The translations under genes and the position numbers were made by a program. Positions 18,112-28,788 of a stretch of 35,599 nt of DNA are shown here, piece after piece (position 1 is the stretch's first letter; every line of letters starts with the position of its first letter). The stretch is from Microbulbifer mangrovi (GTDB taxonomy: Bacteria > Pseudomonadota > Gammaproteobacteria > Pseudomonadales > Cellvibrionaceae): contig NZ_LZDE01000316.1 of NCBI RefSeq assembly GCF_002009015.1, forward strand, positions 1-35,599, in the 5' to 3' direction. The notes under the pieces are model-generated. The model did no database searches. It saw only the letters and a program-made list of their open reading frames with translations, and had not been told where the DNA came from.

Positions 18112-19602
18112 GTGAGCCTATCCATTACCTACGCCCGCGCACAGCTGGGCATTCAAGCTCCGCTGGTGACCGTGGAAACCCACCTCGCCAACGGGCTCCC
18201 CGCATTCAACATCGTTGGCTTGCCGGAGGCGGCGGTACGCGAGAGCCGCGACCGGGTGCGCAGCGCCATCGTCAACAGCCACTTCGAATTCCCCCAGCGG
18301 CGGATCACCGTCAACCTGGCCCCGGCAGATCTGCCCAAGGCCGGCGGGCGCTATGACCTCGCCATAGCCCTGGGTATCCTCGCCGCTTCCGGGCAGGTAC
18401 CCGGTGAGACACTGGAAAACTACGAATTTATTGGCGAGCTGGCCCTGTCCGGCAGCCTGCGCCCGATTCCGGGCGCCCTGCCCGCCGCCATGGCGTGTCG
18501 CGACAGCGGCCGCACCCTGGTCACCGACACAGACTCGGCCAGGGAGGCGGCACTGATCGCCACACCGATCAAGTCCGCCACAACACTGTTACAGGTGTGC
18601 GCCCAGCTGCACGGTCGCGAGCCGCTGCCCGATGCCGTACAGGACACGGAACAGGAAATGGTTATCTGCGCCGACCTTGCCGACGTGCGCGGTCAACTGA
18701 AGGCTCGACGCGCACTGGAAGTCGCGGCTGCGGGCTCCCACAATCTGCTGTTTTACGGCCCGCCTGGCACCGGCAAGACAATGCTCGCCAGCCGCCTGCC
18801 CGGCATACTGCCGCCGCTTACCGAGAGCGAGATGATTGAAGTGGCCGCGCTTTATTCGAGCGCCGGCCTCGAGCGGGTGCGTCAGCGACCATTCCGTGCC
18901 CCACACCATTCCGCCTCCCCCACCGCCCTGGTCGGCGGCGGCAGCAATCCCCGCCCCGGCGAGATCAGCCTCGCCCATCGCGGTGTGCTGTTCCTGGATG
19001 AAATGCCGGAGTTCCCGCGCTCCGCACTGGAAATTCTGCGCGAGCCGCTGGAAAACGGCGAGGTGCGCATCTCCCGCGCCCGCGCCCAGGTCACCTTCCC
19101 CGCGGACTTCCAGCTGGTAGCGGCGATGAATCCCTGTCCCTGTGGATATCTCGGTGAGCCCCGCTGCCGCTGCACCCCGGACCAGATAGACCGCTACCGC
19201 AACAAGTTGTCTGGCCCGCTGCTGGACCGCATCGATATGCAGGTGGAAGTGGCCAGCATGAGTGCCAGCCAACTGCAGGATGCGCCGGTAGGGGAAAGCT
19301 CGGAAAGTGTGCGCAATCGGGTACGCAGCGCGCGGGAGGTTCAATTGGAGCGGCAGGGGAAAATCAACGGCGAGCTGAAAGGCAGTGAGCTGGATAAATA
19401 CTGTCGGTTGGGCACAGCGGAAAGCGCCCTGCTGCGGGCGTCGGTGGAAAAACTCGGGTTGTCCGCGCGCAGTTATCACCGGGTATTGAAAGTAGCGCGC
19501 ACACTCGCAGATTTATCCGGACAGGAAGATATCGCTACCGGGCAAATTGCCGAGGCGCTGGCGTATCGCAATCTGGATCGCAAAACGGTGATGCCCGCGT
19601 AA
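18112..19602 (+). CDS. comM: YifB-family AAA+ ATPase ComM
   Basis: 496 residues from a GTG start with AAGGAAG upstream. The N-terminal domain has SITYARAQLGIQAP, VGLPEAAVRESRDRVR and LAPADLPKAGGRYDL. The Mg-chelatase-like AAA+ core shows Walker A GPPGTGKT, HHSASPTALVGGG, Walker B LFLDEMPEF and the zinc-type CPCGYLGEPRCRC. The C-terminal part has a YHRVLKVARTLADL helix. ComM is a hexameric branch-migration helicase that extends recombination during natural transformation. It lies 75 bp after ubiK. Confidence 0.94.
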   Translation: MSLSITYARAQLGIQAPLVTVETHLANGLPAFNIVGLPEAAVRESRDRVRSAIVNSHFEFPQRRITVNLAPADLPKAGGRYDLAIALGILAASGQVPGETLENYEFIGELALSGSLRPIPGALPAAMACRDSGRTLVTDTDSAREAALIATPIKSATTLLQVCAQLHGREPLPDAVQDTEQEMVICADLADVRGQLKARRALEVAAAGSHNLLFYGPPGTGKTMLASRLPGILPPLTESEMIEVAALYSSAGLERVRQRPFRAPHHSASPTALVGGGSNPRPGEISLAHRGVLFLDEMPEFPRSALEILREPLENGEVRISRARAQVTFPADFQLVAAMNPCPCGYLGEPRCRCTPDQIDRYRNKLSGPLLDRIDMQVEVASMSASQLQDAPVGESSESVRNRVRSAREVQLERQGKINGELKGSELDKYCRLGTAESALLRASVEKLGLSARSYHRVLKVARTLADLSGQEDIATGQIAEALAYRNLDRKTVMPA

Positions 19603-19628
19603 GAGCAAACCTTTTTTTAGCCTAAAGA

Positions 19629-21536
<1,908 letters not shown>

Positions 21537-21554
21537 TTGATATACCCCCGCACG

Positions 21555-22010
21555 TTATCTTTTCTTGACCTGCACCAGCCAGCGATCCAGTTGATCGGCA
21601 AATGCCTTGCGCTCCTGCTGCCCCAGGGGTGGCGGCCCACCGGTATGTACGCCACTGGAGCGCAGGGTTTCCATAAAGTCGCGCATGTTCAGGCGCGCGC
21701 GGATATTCGCTTTGGAGTATTTTTCTCCACGGGGATTGAGGGCGGTGGCGCCCTTGTCGATCACTTCCGATGCCAGCGGTATGTCCGCAGTGATGATGAG
21801 ATCACCCTCGCTGCAGCGCTGGACGATTTCGTTATCGGCGACATCAAAGCCGGCAGTCACCTGCATGGCGCGGATATATTTGGACGGTGGAACCCGCACG
21901 TGCTGGTTGGCCACCAGTGTCATTTCAGTTTCTGTGCGCTCGGCGGCGCGGAACAGAATTTCCTTGATTACCGTGGGGCAGGCATCGGCATCGACCCAGA
22001 TTTTTGCCAT
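21555..22010 (-). CDS. YaiI/YqxD (DUF188) family protein
   Basis: 151 residues. The N-terminus [10 protein letters not shown] and the block [12 protein letters not shown] are the DUF188 signatures, with conserved acidic residues arranged as in PIN-like nucleases; the C-terminal part has ALNPRGE and TGGPPPL. The biochemical role of the family is not established. Its ATG overlaps the DUF3565 stop by one base. Confidence 0.9.
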   Translation of the reverse strand: MAKIWVDADACPTVIKEILFRAAERTETEMTLVANQHVRVPPSKYIRAMQVTAGFDVADNEIVQRCSEGDLIITADIPLASEVIDKGATALNPRGEKYSKANIRARLNMRDFMETLRSSGVHTGGPPPLGQQERKAFADQLDRWLVQVKKR

Positions 22011-22231
22011 TAATCAGATTCTCTTGGTTGTTCGTCGGTGGGCGCACCTGCATCGCATTTCTTGCACTCCAGCTGTAGCCCCAACATTTGTTTACGCCCC
22101 TGCTCCGAGGTGACCCACGGGCGATTCTGCCAGGGTGGATCGTGGCGCACATGCTGGTTGTGGCCACAGTCGAGCTGTGCCACCCAGTGATCTTCTTCGT
22201 CGCGATGGTAACCGGTGATGGGTTGCTTCAT
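22010..22231 (-). CDS. DUF3565 domain-containing protein
   Basis: 73 residues from ATG 22231. The sequence [19 protein letters not shown], then [19 protein letters not shown] and ECKKCD, matches DUF3565. The paired CGH...CKKC suggests metal binding, and the function is unknown. It is the first gene of the five-gene minus-strand set through the beta-lactamase. The permease terminator lies directly upstream. Confidence 0.82.
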   Translation of the reverse strand: MKQPITGYHRDEEDHWVAQLDCGHNQHVRHDPPWQNRPWVTSEQGRKQMLGLQLECKKCDAGAPTDEQPRESD

Positions 22232-22247
22232 ATGCGTTAGTGGCAAT

Positions 22248-22276
22248 AAAAAAAGGCACCTCAGAGAGGTGCCTTT
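22248..22276 (-). terminator. Rho-independent terminator after the permease gene
   Basis: AAAGGCACCT (22252-22261) and AGGTGCCTTT (22267-22276) form a 10-bp stem. On the minus strand it is followed by T residues (complement of 22248-22254). It separates the permease transcript from the DUF3565 operon. Confidence 0.88.
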
Positions 22277-22304
22277 ATAGACAAATATTGACGGAAGGTA
22301 AAAA

Positions 22305-23735
22305 TCAATCTCCCGCAGAAGCCACCTGTGAGGGTTGTTCGGAGGATTCGGCCTTTTTCTGCCAGCGCGGCAGGTTGCCGTTGATAAAGACGAGCAGGAA
22401 CACCGCTGCGCCCAGTGCCGTCCACACATCGAACATGGCGAGCATAAAGCCGATCACCAGGGCGCAGACCATCTCCAGCGGCTTTTTCACCAGCGGCGCG
22501 GCCACCATGATGCAGGCGAAGGCGGTGAGCGCGAGGGTGAGCATTAGGGCGATGGCCATGATCGGCTTGATCAGGCTGATCCAGGGCCAGCACAGGTAGA
22601 TCAGTGGCAGGCCAAAGCCGTAGTAGGAGCCGATCCCGCTGTGCAGGTTGCGCATCTTGTCGCGCCCGCGGCGCCAGGTCTGGATCACCACCGCGTGCAC
22701 CCCGGTCCACAGCACACCCTGGTAGGGAAACAGCGGCGCGAATACCGCGGAAACCGCATTGCGCAAGGCCACCGCAATTTCACTGCGCTCGAAGTTGGTA
22801 TCGACGGGGTCGTCTTCCCGCGCCGACTGTGCGCTGTGGATCATTTCTGTACCGGTAACAAAATCCCCGAACAGGATCACATAGGCGACAAATGCCAGAG
22901 GCAGTACCTCCAGATACATCGAGACAGGCGGCCAGCCGATACTCAGCGGCGACACCTTGGCCAGGGTCTCCGCCACCGGCGGCAAAAACAATCCCCAGCG
23001 GATATCAAACTGGATTTCCCCGACCAGCACCCCCACCACCGCGGCGGCCACAAACCCCGGCAACAAACCGAGACAACACACGCTGTCCAGCCATTTGTAG
23101 CGGGTACGCAGGTTCTGGACCGGGGCGGAGAAGGTAAACAGCAATGCCACCAGCAGCGCGGTGATGGCACTGAAGGTATGGGTCTCGAACAGCGCCACAT
23201 CCTTGATAAACACCCGGTCGAGGGCGGATATGGCAGCGCCGAAGATAATCCCCGCCTTCAGCGCCACCGGTAGTGCGCGCATCATCCGCTTCGACAGTCC
23301 CGACAGGCTGAACACCAGCGCGATGGCCGCCAGACTCAGCGACAGCGCGGTCATCACCTGGAACCGCTCCGGCCCCTCGGGATAGCCGCTGACGATAAAT
23401 GTGAGCACCAGCGGGAAGGCCGGGGTCAGCATCCCCGGGGCGAAGGGTTCGCCGAATACCACAAACGATGCGCAGAGCACCGTGTTGGCCAGCAGTAACA
23501 GTGCCAGCGACTCCTCAAAGGACAGGCCAAAGTAGCCGATCATCACCGGTGCCATGATCAGGCTGGTGCCGCTGGCTACCACCAGTCCCTGTATGAACTG
23601 GGAGGGGACGAATTTGAGGTGCAGGAAGGGCACGCGGAAGGTAAACGGTCCCCAGCGCCAGCCGCCGGATTTAGACTGGCCGGGTTTCTGGTGAGAGGTA
23701 TCCAGGCGGCTGCCCGGGGAGTTGGTCTGGTCCAT
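22305..23735 (-). CDS. Inner-membrane permease, NCS2/SLC23-like
   Basis: 476 residues with about 12 hydrophobic segments between residues 45 and 455 and hydrophilic ends. Features reminiscent of the nucleobase-ascorbate (NCS2) fold are ALPVALKAGIIFGAAISAL and the segment VILFGDFVTGTEM followed by a charged loop. The substrate is unknown; uracil/xanthine-type nucleobases are the default expectation for the fold, but similarity looks distant. It follows the XRE regulator gene by 77 bp on the same strand, so it may be that regulator's target. Confidence 0.65.
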   Translation of the reverse strand: MDQTNSPGSRLDTSHQKPGQSKSGGWRWGPFTFRVPFLHLKFVPSQFIQGLVVASGTSLIMAPVMIGYFGLSFEESLALLLLANTVLCASFVVFGEPFAPGMLTPAFPLVLTFIVSGYPEGPERFQVMTALSLSLAAIALVFSLSGLSKRMMRALPVALKAGIIFGAAISALDRVFIKDVALFETHTFSAITALLVALLFTFSAPVQNLRTRYKWLDSVCCLGLLPGFVAAAVVGVLVGEIQFDIRWGLFLPPVAETLAKVSPLSIGWPPVSMYLEVLPLAFVAYVILFGDFVTGTEMIHSAQSAREDDPVDTNFERSEIAVALRNAVSAVFAPLFPYQGVLWTGVHAVVIQTWRRGRDKMRNLHSGIGSYYGFGLPLIYLCWPWISLIKPIMAIALMLTLALTAFACIMVAAPLVKKPLEMVCALVIGFMLAMFDVWTALGAAVFLLVFINGNLPRWQKKAESSEQPSQVASAGD

Positions 23736-23812
23736 CGCCTTTAGCTCGTTATTGTTATTACCTGTTCGAGCTTAGGTGGGGCCAGACCGGGCCACCATTA
23801 TTTGCCAGGTAA

Positions 23813-24685
23813 TCATTCCGCCTGTATTAGCGACCGGTACAGCAGTGGATGGTCATCCGGTACCGCGGCCAACTCCTGGTCGCTGACCACACGCTCTCCG
23901 TCGTCGCGATAGATGCGACCGATCAACAGGCGCGGCTGTACCAGTTGCGGGGTGGAAGATAGGGTGTCGTTGTACACGGTCAGGTTGACCAGCCCCTGCT
24001 CCGTATTCAGCGCCATTGGGTAATCGCTGGTGTGGACCAGACGCCTCCCCAGTTGACGCCAGTTTTCCGGCATAGCGCCGGCGGCCTCAAGCCGTTCCAG
24101 CATCTCCCAGCCAGCGGGATTGTCACTCTGCAGGGTTTCCATGGTTAGATACAGCGCCAGGCCACAGGACAGGGCCATACCGTTGTGCAGGTGGGGACGC
24201 AGGCCCTTGGGGTGCATGACCAGCTCGTACATGTTCGGGTCTTGCAGCAGCGCCGGGTCCACCCGCGGCAGGAAGAATGCCAACCAGGCGCGGTTGACCG
24301 AGATCACCTGCCCGAAGCTGTCCAGGGCAAACGCCGGCTCGGGCTCGGCGCGGCTCATCGCGTTCTGCATGGACTTGTTCATCCACACCGCCAGGTCCGG
24401 GGAATCGAACACCGACTGATCCGCAGAGAAACCCGCAGCCGTCAGCAGATAGGCACGATCGCGGGCGCTGAGCCCGAAACAGTCCGCCAGTGCCGCCGCC
24501 ACCAGCCGCGATGGCTGTGAGCGCCCAGTCTCGAGGAAGCTGATATGCCGCGTGGACACACCGAGCTTCTCCGACAATTCCTCCTGGGACATTCCCAGGG
24601 TCTTGCGCCAGAAGTGCATCAGGCGCCCGAACGCGCTCTCGCCGCGGGATTGCTCCACCAGGCTGAGTGGTGTGTTGGTCTTCAT
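23813..24685 (-). CDS. XRE regulator with MmyB-like ligand-binding domain
   Basis: 290 residues. The N-terminal helix-turn-helix is MSQEELSEKLGVSTRHISF with LETGRSQPS (about 32-59). The rest matches MmyB-like regulators, a PAS-related domain with FALDSFGQVISVNRAWLAFF and the block NMYELVMHPKGLRPHLHN. Family members bind small hydrophobic ligands. The effector is unknown. It is divergent from rep and upstream of the permease; a CCCAC-TG-GTGGG palindrome lies 37 bp before its start. Confidence 0.85.
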   Translation of the reverse strand: MKTNTPLSLVEQSRGESAFGRLMHFWRKTLGMSQEELSEKLGVSTRHISFLETGRSQPSRLVAAALADCFGLSARDRAYLLTAAGFSADQSVFDSPDLAVWMNKSMQNAMSRAEPEPAFALDSFGQVISVNRAWLAFFLPRVDPALLQDPNMYELVMHPKGLRPHLHNGMALSCGLALYLTMETLQSDNPAGWEMLERLEAAGAMPENWRQLGRRLVHTSDYPMALNTEQGLVNLTVYNDTLSSTPQLVQPRLLIGRIYRDDGERVVSDQELAAVPDDHPLLYRSLIQAE

Positions 24686-24721
24686 GTTGCGGACCTGTGT
24701 TATCGGTTGTTATATGCCGTT

Positions 24722-24733
24722 CCCACTGGTGGG
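24722..24733. promoter_or_regulatory. Palindromic candidate operator before XRE gene
   Basis: CCCACTGGTGGG has perfect 5-bp arms around TG, with flanking AT-rich bases TT...GAAT extending the symmetry imperfectly. It lies 37 bp upstream of the XRE start in the 168-bp gap to rep. Confidence 0.4.
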
Positions 24734-24853
24734 GAATCTCGTCGTCGCTTTGATCAATATAAATCCAATCGCCAGACGCAGCCAACCCGCGGCGCGACTG
24801 ATAGAATCGCACCCTCGTGTCATTCACCGTCATATCCACTACAGCTGTACCCC

Positions 24854-26887
24854 ATGACCAAACTCAACCCGCGCCAGGCGGAAGCAGTCAAATACATCGA
24901 CGGCCCCTGTCTGGTACTGGCCGGTGCCGGCTCCGGCAAGACCAGTGTAATTACGCGAAAAATCGCCTATCTGATCGAAAAATGTGGTTATCAGGCGCGA
25001 AATATTGCCGCCTTGACCTTTACCAACAAGGCCGCACGGGAGATGAAGGAACGGGTTGGCAAGCTGATCACCGGCCCCGATGGCAAGAAATCCAAGGCCT
25101 CCCACGGCCTCACCGTTTCCACCTTCCACAACCTCGGTCTGAATATCCTGCGCAAGGAATACCGCGCCGCCGGCTTCAAGCCCGGCTTTTCGATTTTTGA
25201 CTCGGAGGACGCCCGCGGCCTGATCAAGGAGCTGATGCTGCGCGACGGCGACCTGGACACCGACCTGCTGGACCGGGTGCAGAACCAGATTTCCAACTGG
25301 AAGAACGACATGCTGTCCCCGCGCAAGGCCCTGGAAATGGCCCAGAGCCCGGGAGAGCAGGCGATGGCGGTGGCCTACGGTCGCTACTGTGACGCCCTCA
25401 AGGCGTACAACTCTGTGGATTTTGACGACCTGATCATGATCCCGGTGCAGCTGTTCGACACGGACCCGGAGCTGTTGCAACGCTGGAGAAGAAAAATCCG
25501 CTATCTGCTGGTGGATGAGTACCAGGATACCAACAGCTCCCAGTACCTGCTGGTGAAGTTGCTCGTCGGCAGCCGCGGCGGTCTCACCGTGGTGGGCGAT
25601 GACGACCAGTCGATCTACGCCTGGCGCGGCGCCCGCCCGGAAAACATGAGCCAGCTGAAGCAGGACTACCCCAACCTGCGCCTGATCAAGCTGGAGCAGA
25701 ACTACCGTTCCACCAGCCGCATCCTCAAGGTGGCAAACCACCTGATCGCGCACAACCCGCACGAATTCGACAAGGCCCTGTGGTCCGACAAGGGCCTCGG
25801 CGACGAAATCCGCGTGCTCAAGGTGACCAACGAGAACGAGGAAGCCGAGCGCGTCGCCAACGAGATCTTCCTGCAGAAGGCCCGTCGCGGCTGCAAGTTT
25901 ATGGACTTCGCGGTGCTCTACCGGGGCAACCACCAGGCGCGCCTGATAGAAATGAAGTTGCAGGAAAACCAGATTCCCTACCAGCTCTCCGGCGGGACCA
26001 GCTTCTTTGCCCGCGCCGAGATCAAGGACGTGATGTCCTACCTGCGCCTGCTGGTGAACCCGGACGACGACAACGCCTTTCTGCGCATCATCAACACCCC
26101 GCGCCGGCAAATCGGCACCAGTAGCCTGGAGGCCCTGGGCAATTACGCCAAGGGCCGCGAGGTCTCGATGCTCAGCGCCTGCTCGGAAATCGGCTTCAAG
26201 GAACACATCACCGAAGCCGGCTACGAACGCCTCAACCGCTTTGCCCACTGGCTCGAGGGCGTGGCCCGCAACTGTCGCGACAACAGTCCGGAATCCGCGC
26301 TGCGCGAGATGCTCGATGATATCGACTACGCCGGCTGGCTGTCGCAGAACGCCAGCAGCGAAAAGGTCGCCGAGAAGCGTATGGAGAACGTCTACTGGCT
26401 GCTGGATAGCCTGATGAAGACGATGGAGGGCACCGACGACGAGCTGGAACAGGACGTGCGCCTGGAGCAGGCCATCTCCAAATTGATCCTGCGCGACATG
26501 CTCGACCGCCAGGAAGAGGAAGAGGCCACGGACAAGGTGAGCCTGATGACCCTGCACGCCTCCAAGGGCCTGGAGTACCCGCATGTCTTCATGATCGGTA
26601 TGGAAGAGAACCTGCTGCCCCACCGCAACAGCATCGAGGACGACAACATCGAGGAAGAGCGCCGCCTCACCTACGTGGGTATCACCCGCGCACAGAACAC
26701 CCTGACCATGACCCTGGCGGGCAAGCGCAAGATGTTCGGCGAAAACCAGGATACCACCCCGAGCCGCTTCCTCGACGAACTGCCGCAGGAAGACTGTATC
26801 TTTGAAGGGTTTGGCCAGGCGACGCCAGAGCAGAACCAGGCCAAGGGGGAGGAGACCCTGGGATCGCTGCTCAGCATGTTTGACTAG
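24854..26887 (+). CDS. rep: ATP-dependent DNA helicase Rep
   Basis: 677 residues from ATG 24854, close to E. coli Rep (about 673); the open frame upstream is not part of the protein. It is a UvrD/Rep superfamily 1A helicase: N-terminal LNPRQAEAV (Q motif), Walker A GAGSGKT (24-30), ALTFTNKAAREM, LLVDEYQDTN, VGDDDQSIYAWRGA, LEQNYRS, TLHASKGLEYPHVF and ERRLTYVGITRA. Rep moves 3'-5' and clears proteins ahead of the replisome. It converges with the cytochrome c5 gene on a shared terminator, as near rep in Pseudomonas. Confidence 0.96.
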   Translation: MTKLNPRQAEAVKYIDGPCLVLAGAGSGKTSVITRKIAYLIEKCGYQARNIAALTFTNKAAREMKERVGKLITGPDGKKSKASHGLTVSTFHNLGLNILRKEYRAAGFKPGFSIFDSEDARGLIKELMLRDGDLDTDLLDRVQNQISNWKNDMLSPRKALEMAQSPGEQAMAVAYGRYCDALKAYNSVDFDDLIMIPVQLFDTDPELLQRWRRKIRYLLVDEYQDTNSSQYLLVKLLVGSRGGLTVVGDDDQSIYAWRGARPENMSQLKQDYPNLRLIKLEQNYRSTSRILKVANHLIAHNPHEFDKALWSDKGLGDEIRVLKVTNENEEAERVANEIFLQKARRGCKFMDFAVLYRGNHQARLIEMKLQENQIPYQLSGGTSFFARAEIKDVMSYLRLLVNPDDDNAFLRIINTPRRQIGTSSLEALGNYAKGREVSMLSACSEIGFKEHITEAGYERLNRFAHWLEGVARNCRDNSPESALREMLDDIDYAGWLSQNASSEKVAEKRMENVYWLLDSLMKTMEGTDDELEQDVRLEQAISKLILRDMLDRQEEEEATDKVSLMTLHASKGLEYPHVFMIGMEENLLPHRNSIEDDNIEEERRLTYVGITRAQNTLTMTLAGKRKMFGENQDTTPSRFLDELPQEDCIFEGFGQATPEQNQAKGEETLGSLLSMFD

Positions 26888-26940
26888 AGGGCGCGGGCGG
26901 CGGTGCCCCCAACCATCTGTCGCGCCCAACCCGAGACATA

Positions 26941-26969
26941 AAAAAAGCCGCTCCATGAGCGGCTTTTTT
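26941..26969. terminator. Bidirectional terminator between rep and cytochrome c5
   Basis: AAAAAAGCCGCTC (26941-26953) and GAGCGGCTTTTTT (26957-26969) are perfect 13-bp arms with a 3-nt loop, giving T runs on both strands. Confidence 0.92.
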
Positions 26970-26989
26970 GCACCGGTGTAAGCAGTCGC

Positions 26990-27409
26990 TTACTTGCTAC
27001 CTTCCACCATGTGGTCAACTGCAGCCTTCACCTCATCGTCACTGCAGTCCATGCACAGACCGCGCGCCGGCATCGCGTTGAAGCCGTTGATGGCGTGGGT
27101 GTAGAGGGTATCGATACCCTTGTCGATGCGCGGGCCCCAGGCAGCGGCGTCGCCAAACTTGGGCGCACCAGCGGCACCGGTTGCGTGACACGCGGCACAG
27201 TGGCCGGTATACACGTCGCTGCCGCTGCGGGTACCACCGGAGGAAGCGCTGGCTGCCGGCGCTGCCGCGGCACACTCGTCGCCCTGCATGCAGGTCTTGC
27301 CTGCCGGTGCGATGCGCTCGGCGATCTGCTCATCTACAGACTGCGCCACAGCTACTGCCGCACCAGCCACCACGGCCAGGGCCGCCACGAAATTCAAAAC
27401 AACTTTCAT
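26990..27409 (-). CDS. Cytochrome c5 family protein
   Basis: 139 residues. A signal peptide (about 1-22) is followed by an Ala/Ser linker and a single haem c domain: haem motif CAACH (71-75), axial Met113 in NAMPARG, and the second Cys pair Cys119/Cys122 in LCMDC, which is the c5 disulfide mark. A periplasmic electron carrier; family members have been linked to nitrite or oxygen respiration. The first part is longer than the classical mature c5. It has its own promoter and shares a terminator with rep. Confidence 0.92.
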   Translation of the reverse strand: MKVVLNFVAALAVVAGAAVAVAQSVDEQIAERIAPAGKTCMQGDECAAAAPAASASSGGTRSGSDVYTGHCAACHATGAAGAPKFGDAAAWGPRIDKGIDTLYTHAINGFNAMPARGLCMDCSDDEVKAAVDHMVEGSK

Positions 27410-27484
27410 CCAATCCCCCTAAAGGCCTTGCGCGGCCCGTAGATTCCGGTGTGTTAGCCACATACCTCTACAATTCAGCCGCGC

Positions 27485-27513
27485 ATTATAAGCATAGCGC
27501 CCGCCTGTGCGAA
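27485..27513 (-). promoter_or_regulatory. Sigma-70 promoter of cytochrome c5 gene
   Basis: Minus-strand TTCGCA (27508-27513) and TATAAT (27485-27490) are 17 bp apart, 75 bp upstream of the ATG. Confidence 0.65.
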
Positions 27514-27634
27514 GGCCTGAACCCAATCCCGTTGCAAACGGCGACTTGTGGCCAAGGAATCTGCGGGTAAAAACCTACGCCAAACAACGGGGATCGGGGC
27601 GTCCAGGCTATGCAGGACCCCGCACCGATTCAGG

Positions 27635-28762
27635 TTATTTGCCTTCCACCTCGTAGGGCATCTGCTCCCTGTAGGTGTCCCAGTCGTTGACCAGGGTGTC
27701 CACCACACGGCTACCAACGCGGTAAGCGCTTTCCAGTGAAAGCTGCAAGCCAGCGTAATTCTCGCCTTCGCTGAGCAGGCTCTCTGCCGCAGTCATCCCC
27801 GGATGCGGCACGGTGAAGTTACTGGCGGTGCGCAGCACCATCAGGCGATCGTAGTCCGCCTTACCCGCGCGATCGAGATACGTCAGGGATTGCGCAGTGC
27901 CGGTATCTTCCATCGCGGAAGATACAAAGCTGCCCTGCCCTTCACTCCAGTAATCCACCCACTCGTTGGCCCATTGGTTCAGGTAGTCCCCGTGCCAGAA
28001 GGTCATGCCCGCGAGATTGTCGCCCTTGAGTACAAACGGCTTGCGCTGCGCATTGGGGAAGTCGGTAAATGCCTTGCGGTCTTCGGCAATGTGCTCATCA
28101 TCGCCAAGATCGATATCTTTGGTGAGCTGGAAAGCCCATTCGGTCAGCTCGCCGTTGATACGGAATACCTCGCCCTGATTCGGCGGGCGCTTCTCCGGGT
28201 AAGGGCCCTTGCTGAACAGCGGGAAGTTACCGGTGGACCAGTCTTCCGGCAGCTCGCGGCCGTCGATCTCGTGCATCAGGTCGCCGTCCACCAGCCATTC
28301 CGCCCAGGCGGCAGAACCGATGGAGGCGTCCGCGGGATCGAAACCGGAAATACCGGCCACCAGCCAGTAGGCCTTGCTCAGGTCAAAGCGCGGGTCCAGT
28401 CCCAGCGCCATGACCGCGGAGGCGGATTTATTGGTGCCCATACCGGTTACCATACCCAACACGCCGGTTTCCGGATTCAGGAACAGATCGTGGTGAGATT
28501 GCGGAAAGGGAAAGCGCTGGCTCAGCTTCTGGCGCTCCTTCCACAGTTGGAATTCGCCGGCGGTATCGCCCTCGTCCTCACCGATTTCAAACATATTCAC
28601 CACCACCACTTTTACGGGGATCGGTGATGGGGTTTGTACGCCCTGCTTTTCTGTCGGTGCTTCAATATTTTTTTCACAGCCGGTGACTAACAGTAAGGAC
28701 GCCAGCAAGGGCAGCAGCAGGGAAGAAAACATCCCCTTGGAGAAAGCGTTATTCAACATCAT
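27635..28762 (-). CDS. NUP-family lipoprotein ('purine nucleoside permease')
   Basis: 375 residues. The signal peptide ends in VTGC (Cys29, followed by Glu, so outer-membrane sorting is expected). No other membrane segment is visible, so it cannot itself be a channel. The body matches the NUP family, which has a nucleoside-phosphorylase-like fold: VTGMGTNKSAS (105-115), AGISG (136-140), SSAMEDTG (281-288) and LRTASNF (310-316) sit where phosphorylases bind phosphate, ribose and base. Inferred role: periplasm-facing binding or cleavage of purine nucleosides. It lies 26 bp after the adenosine deaminase gene. Confidence 0.82.
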   Translation of the reverse strand: MMLNNAFSKGMFSSLLLPLLASLLLVTGCEKNIEAPTEKQGVQTPSPIPVKVVVVNMFEIGEDEGDTAGEFQLWKERQKLSQRFPFPQSHHDLFLNPETGVLGMVTGMGTNKSASAVMALGLDPRFDLSKAYWLVAGISGFDPADASIGSAAWAEWLVDGDLMHEIDGRELPEDWSTGNFPLFSKGPYPEKRPPNQGEVFRINGELTEWAFQLTKDIDLGDDEHIAEDRKAFTDFPNAQRKPFVLKGDNLAGMTFWHGDYLNQWANEWVDYWSEGQGSFVSSAMEDTGTAQSLTYLDRAGKADYDRLMVLRTASNFTVPHPGMTAAESLLSEGENYAGLQLSLESAYRVGSRVVDTLVNDWDTYREQMPYEVEGK

Positions 28763-28788
28763 TTTTTCTCTTGGTTTTCATCAAAGTT

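Noticed and set aside
24839-26956. A 705-codon open frame antisense to rep
   Set aside because: It lies wholly opposite rep, has no family features, and is explained by the GC-rich codon use of rep.
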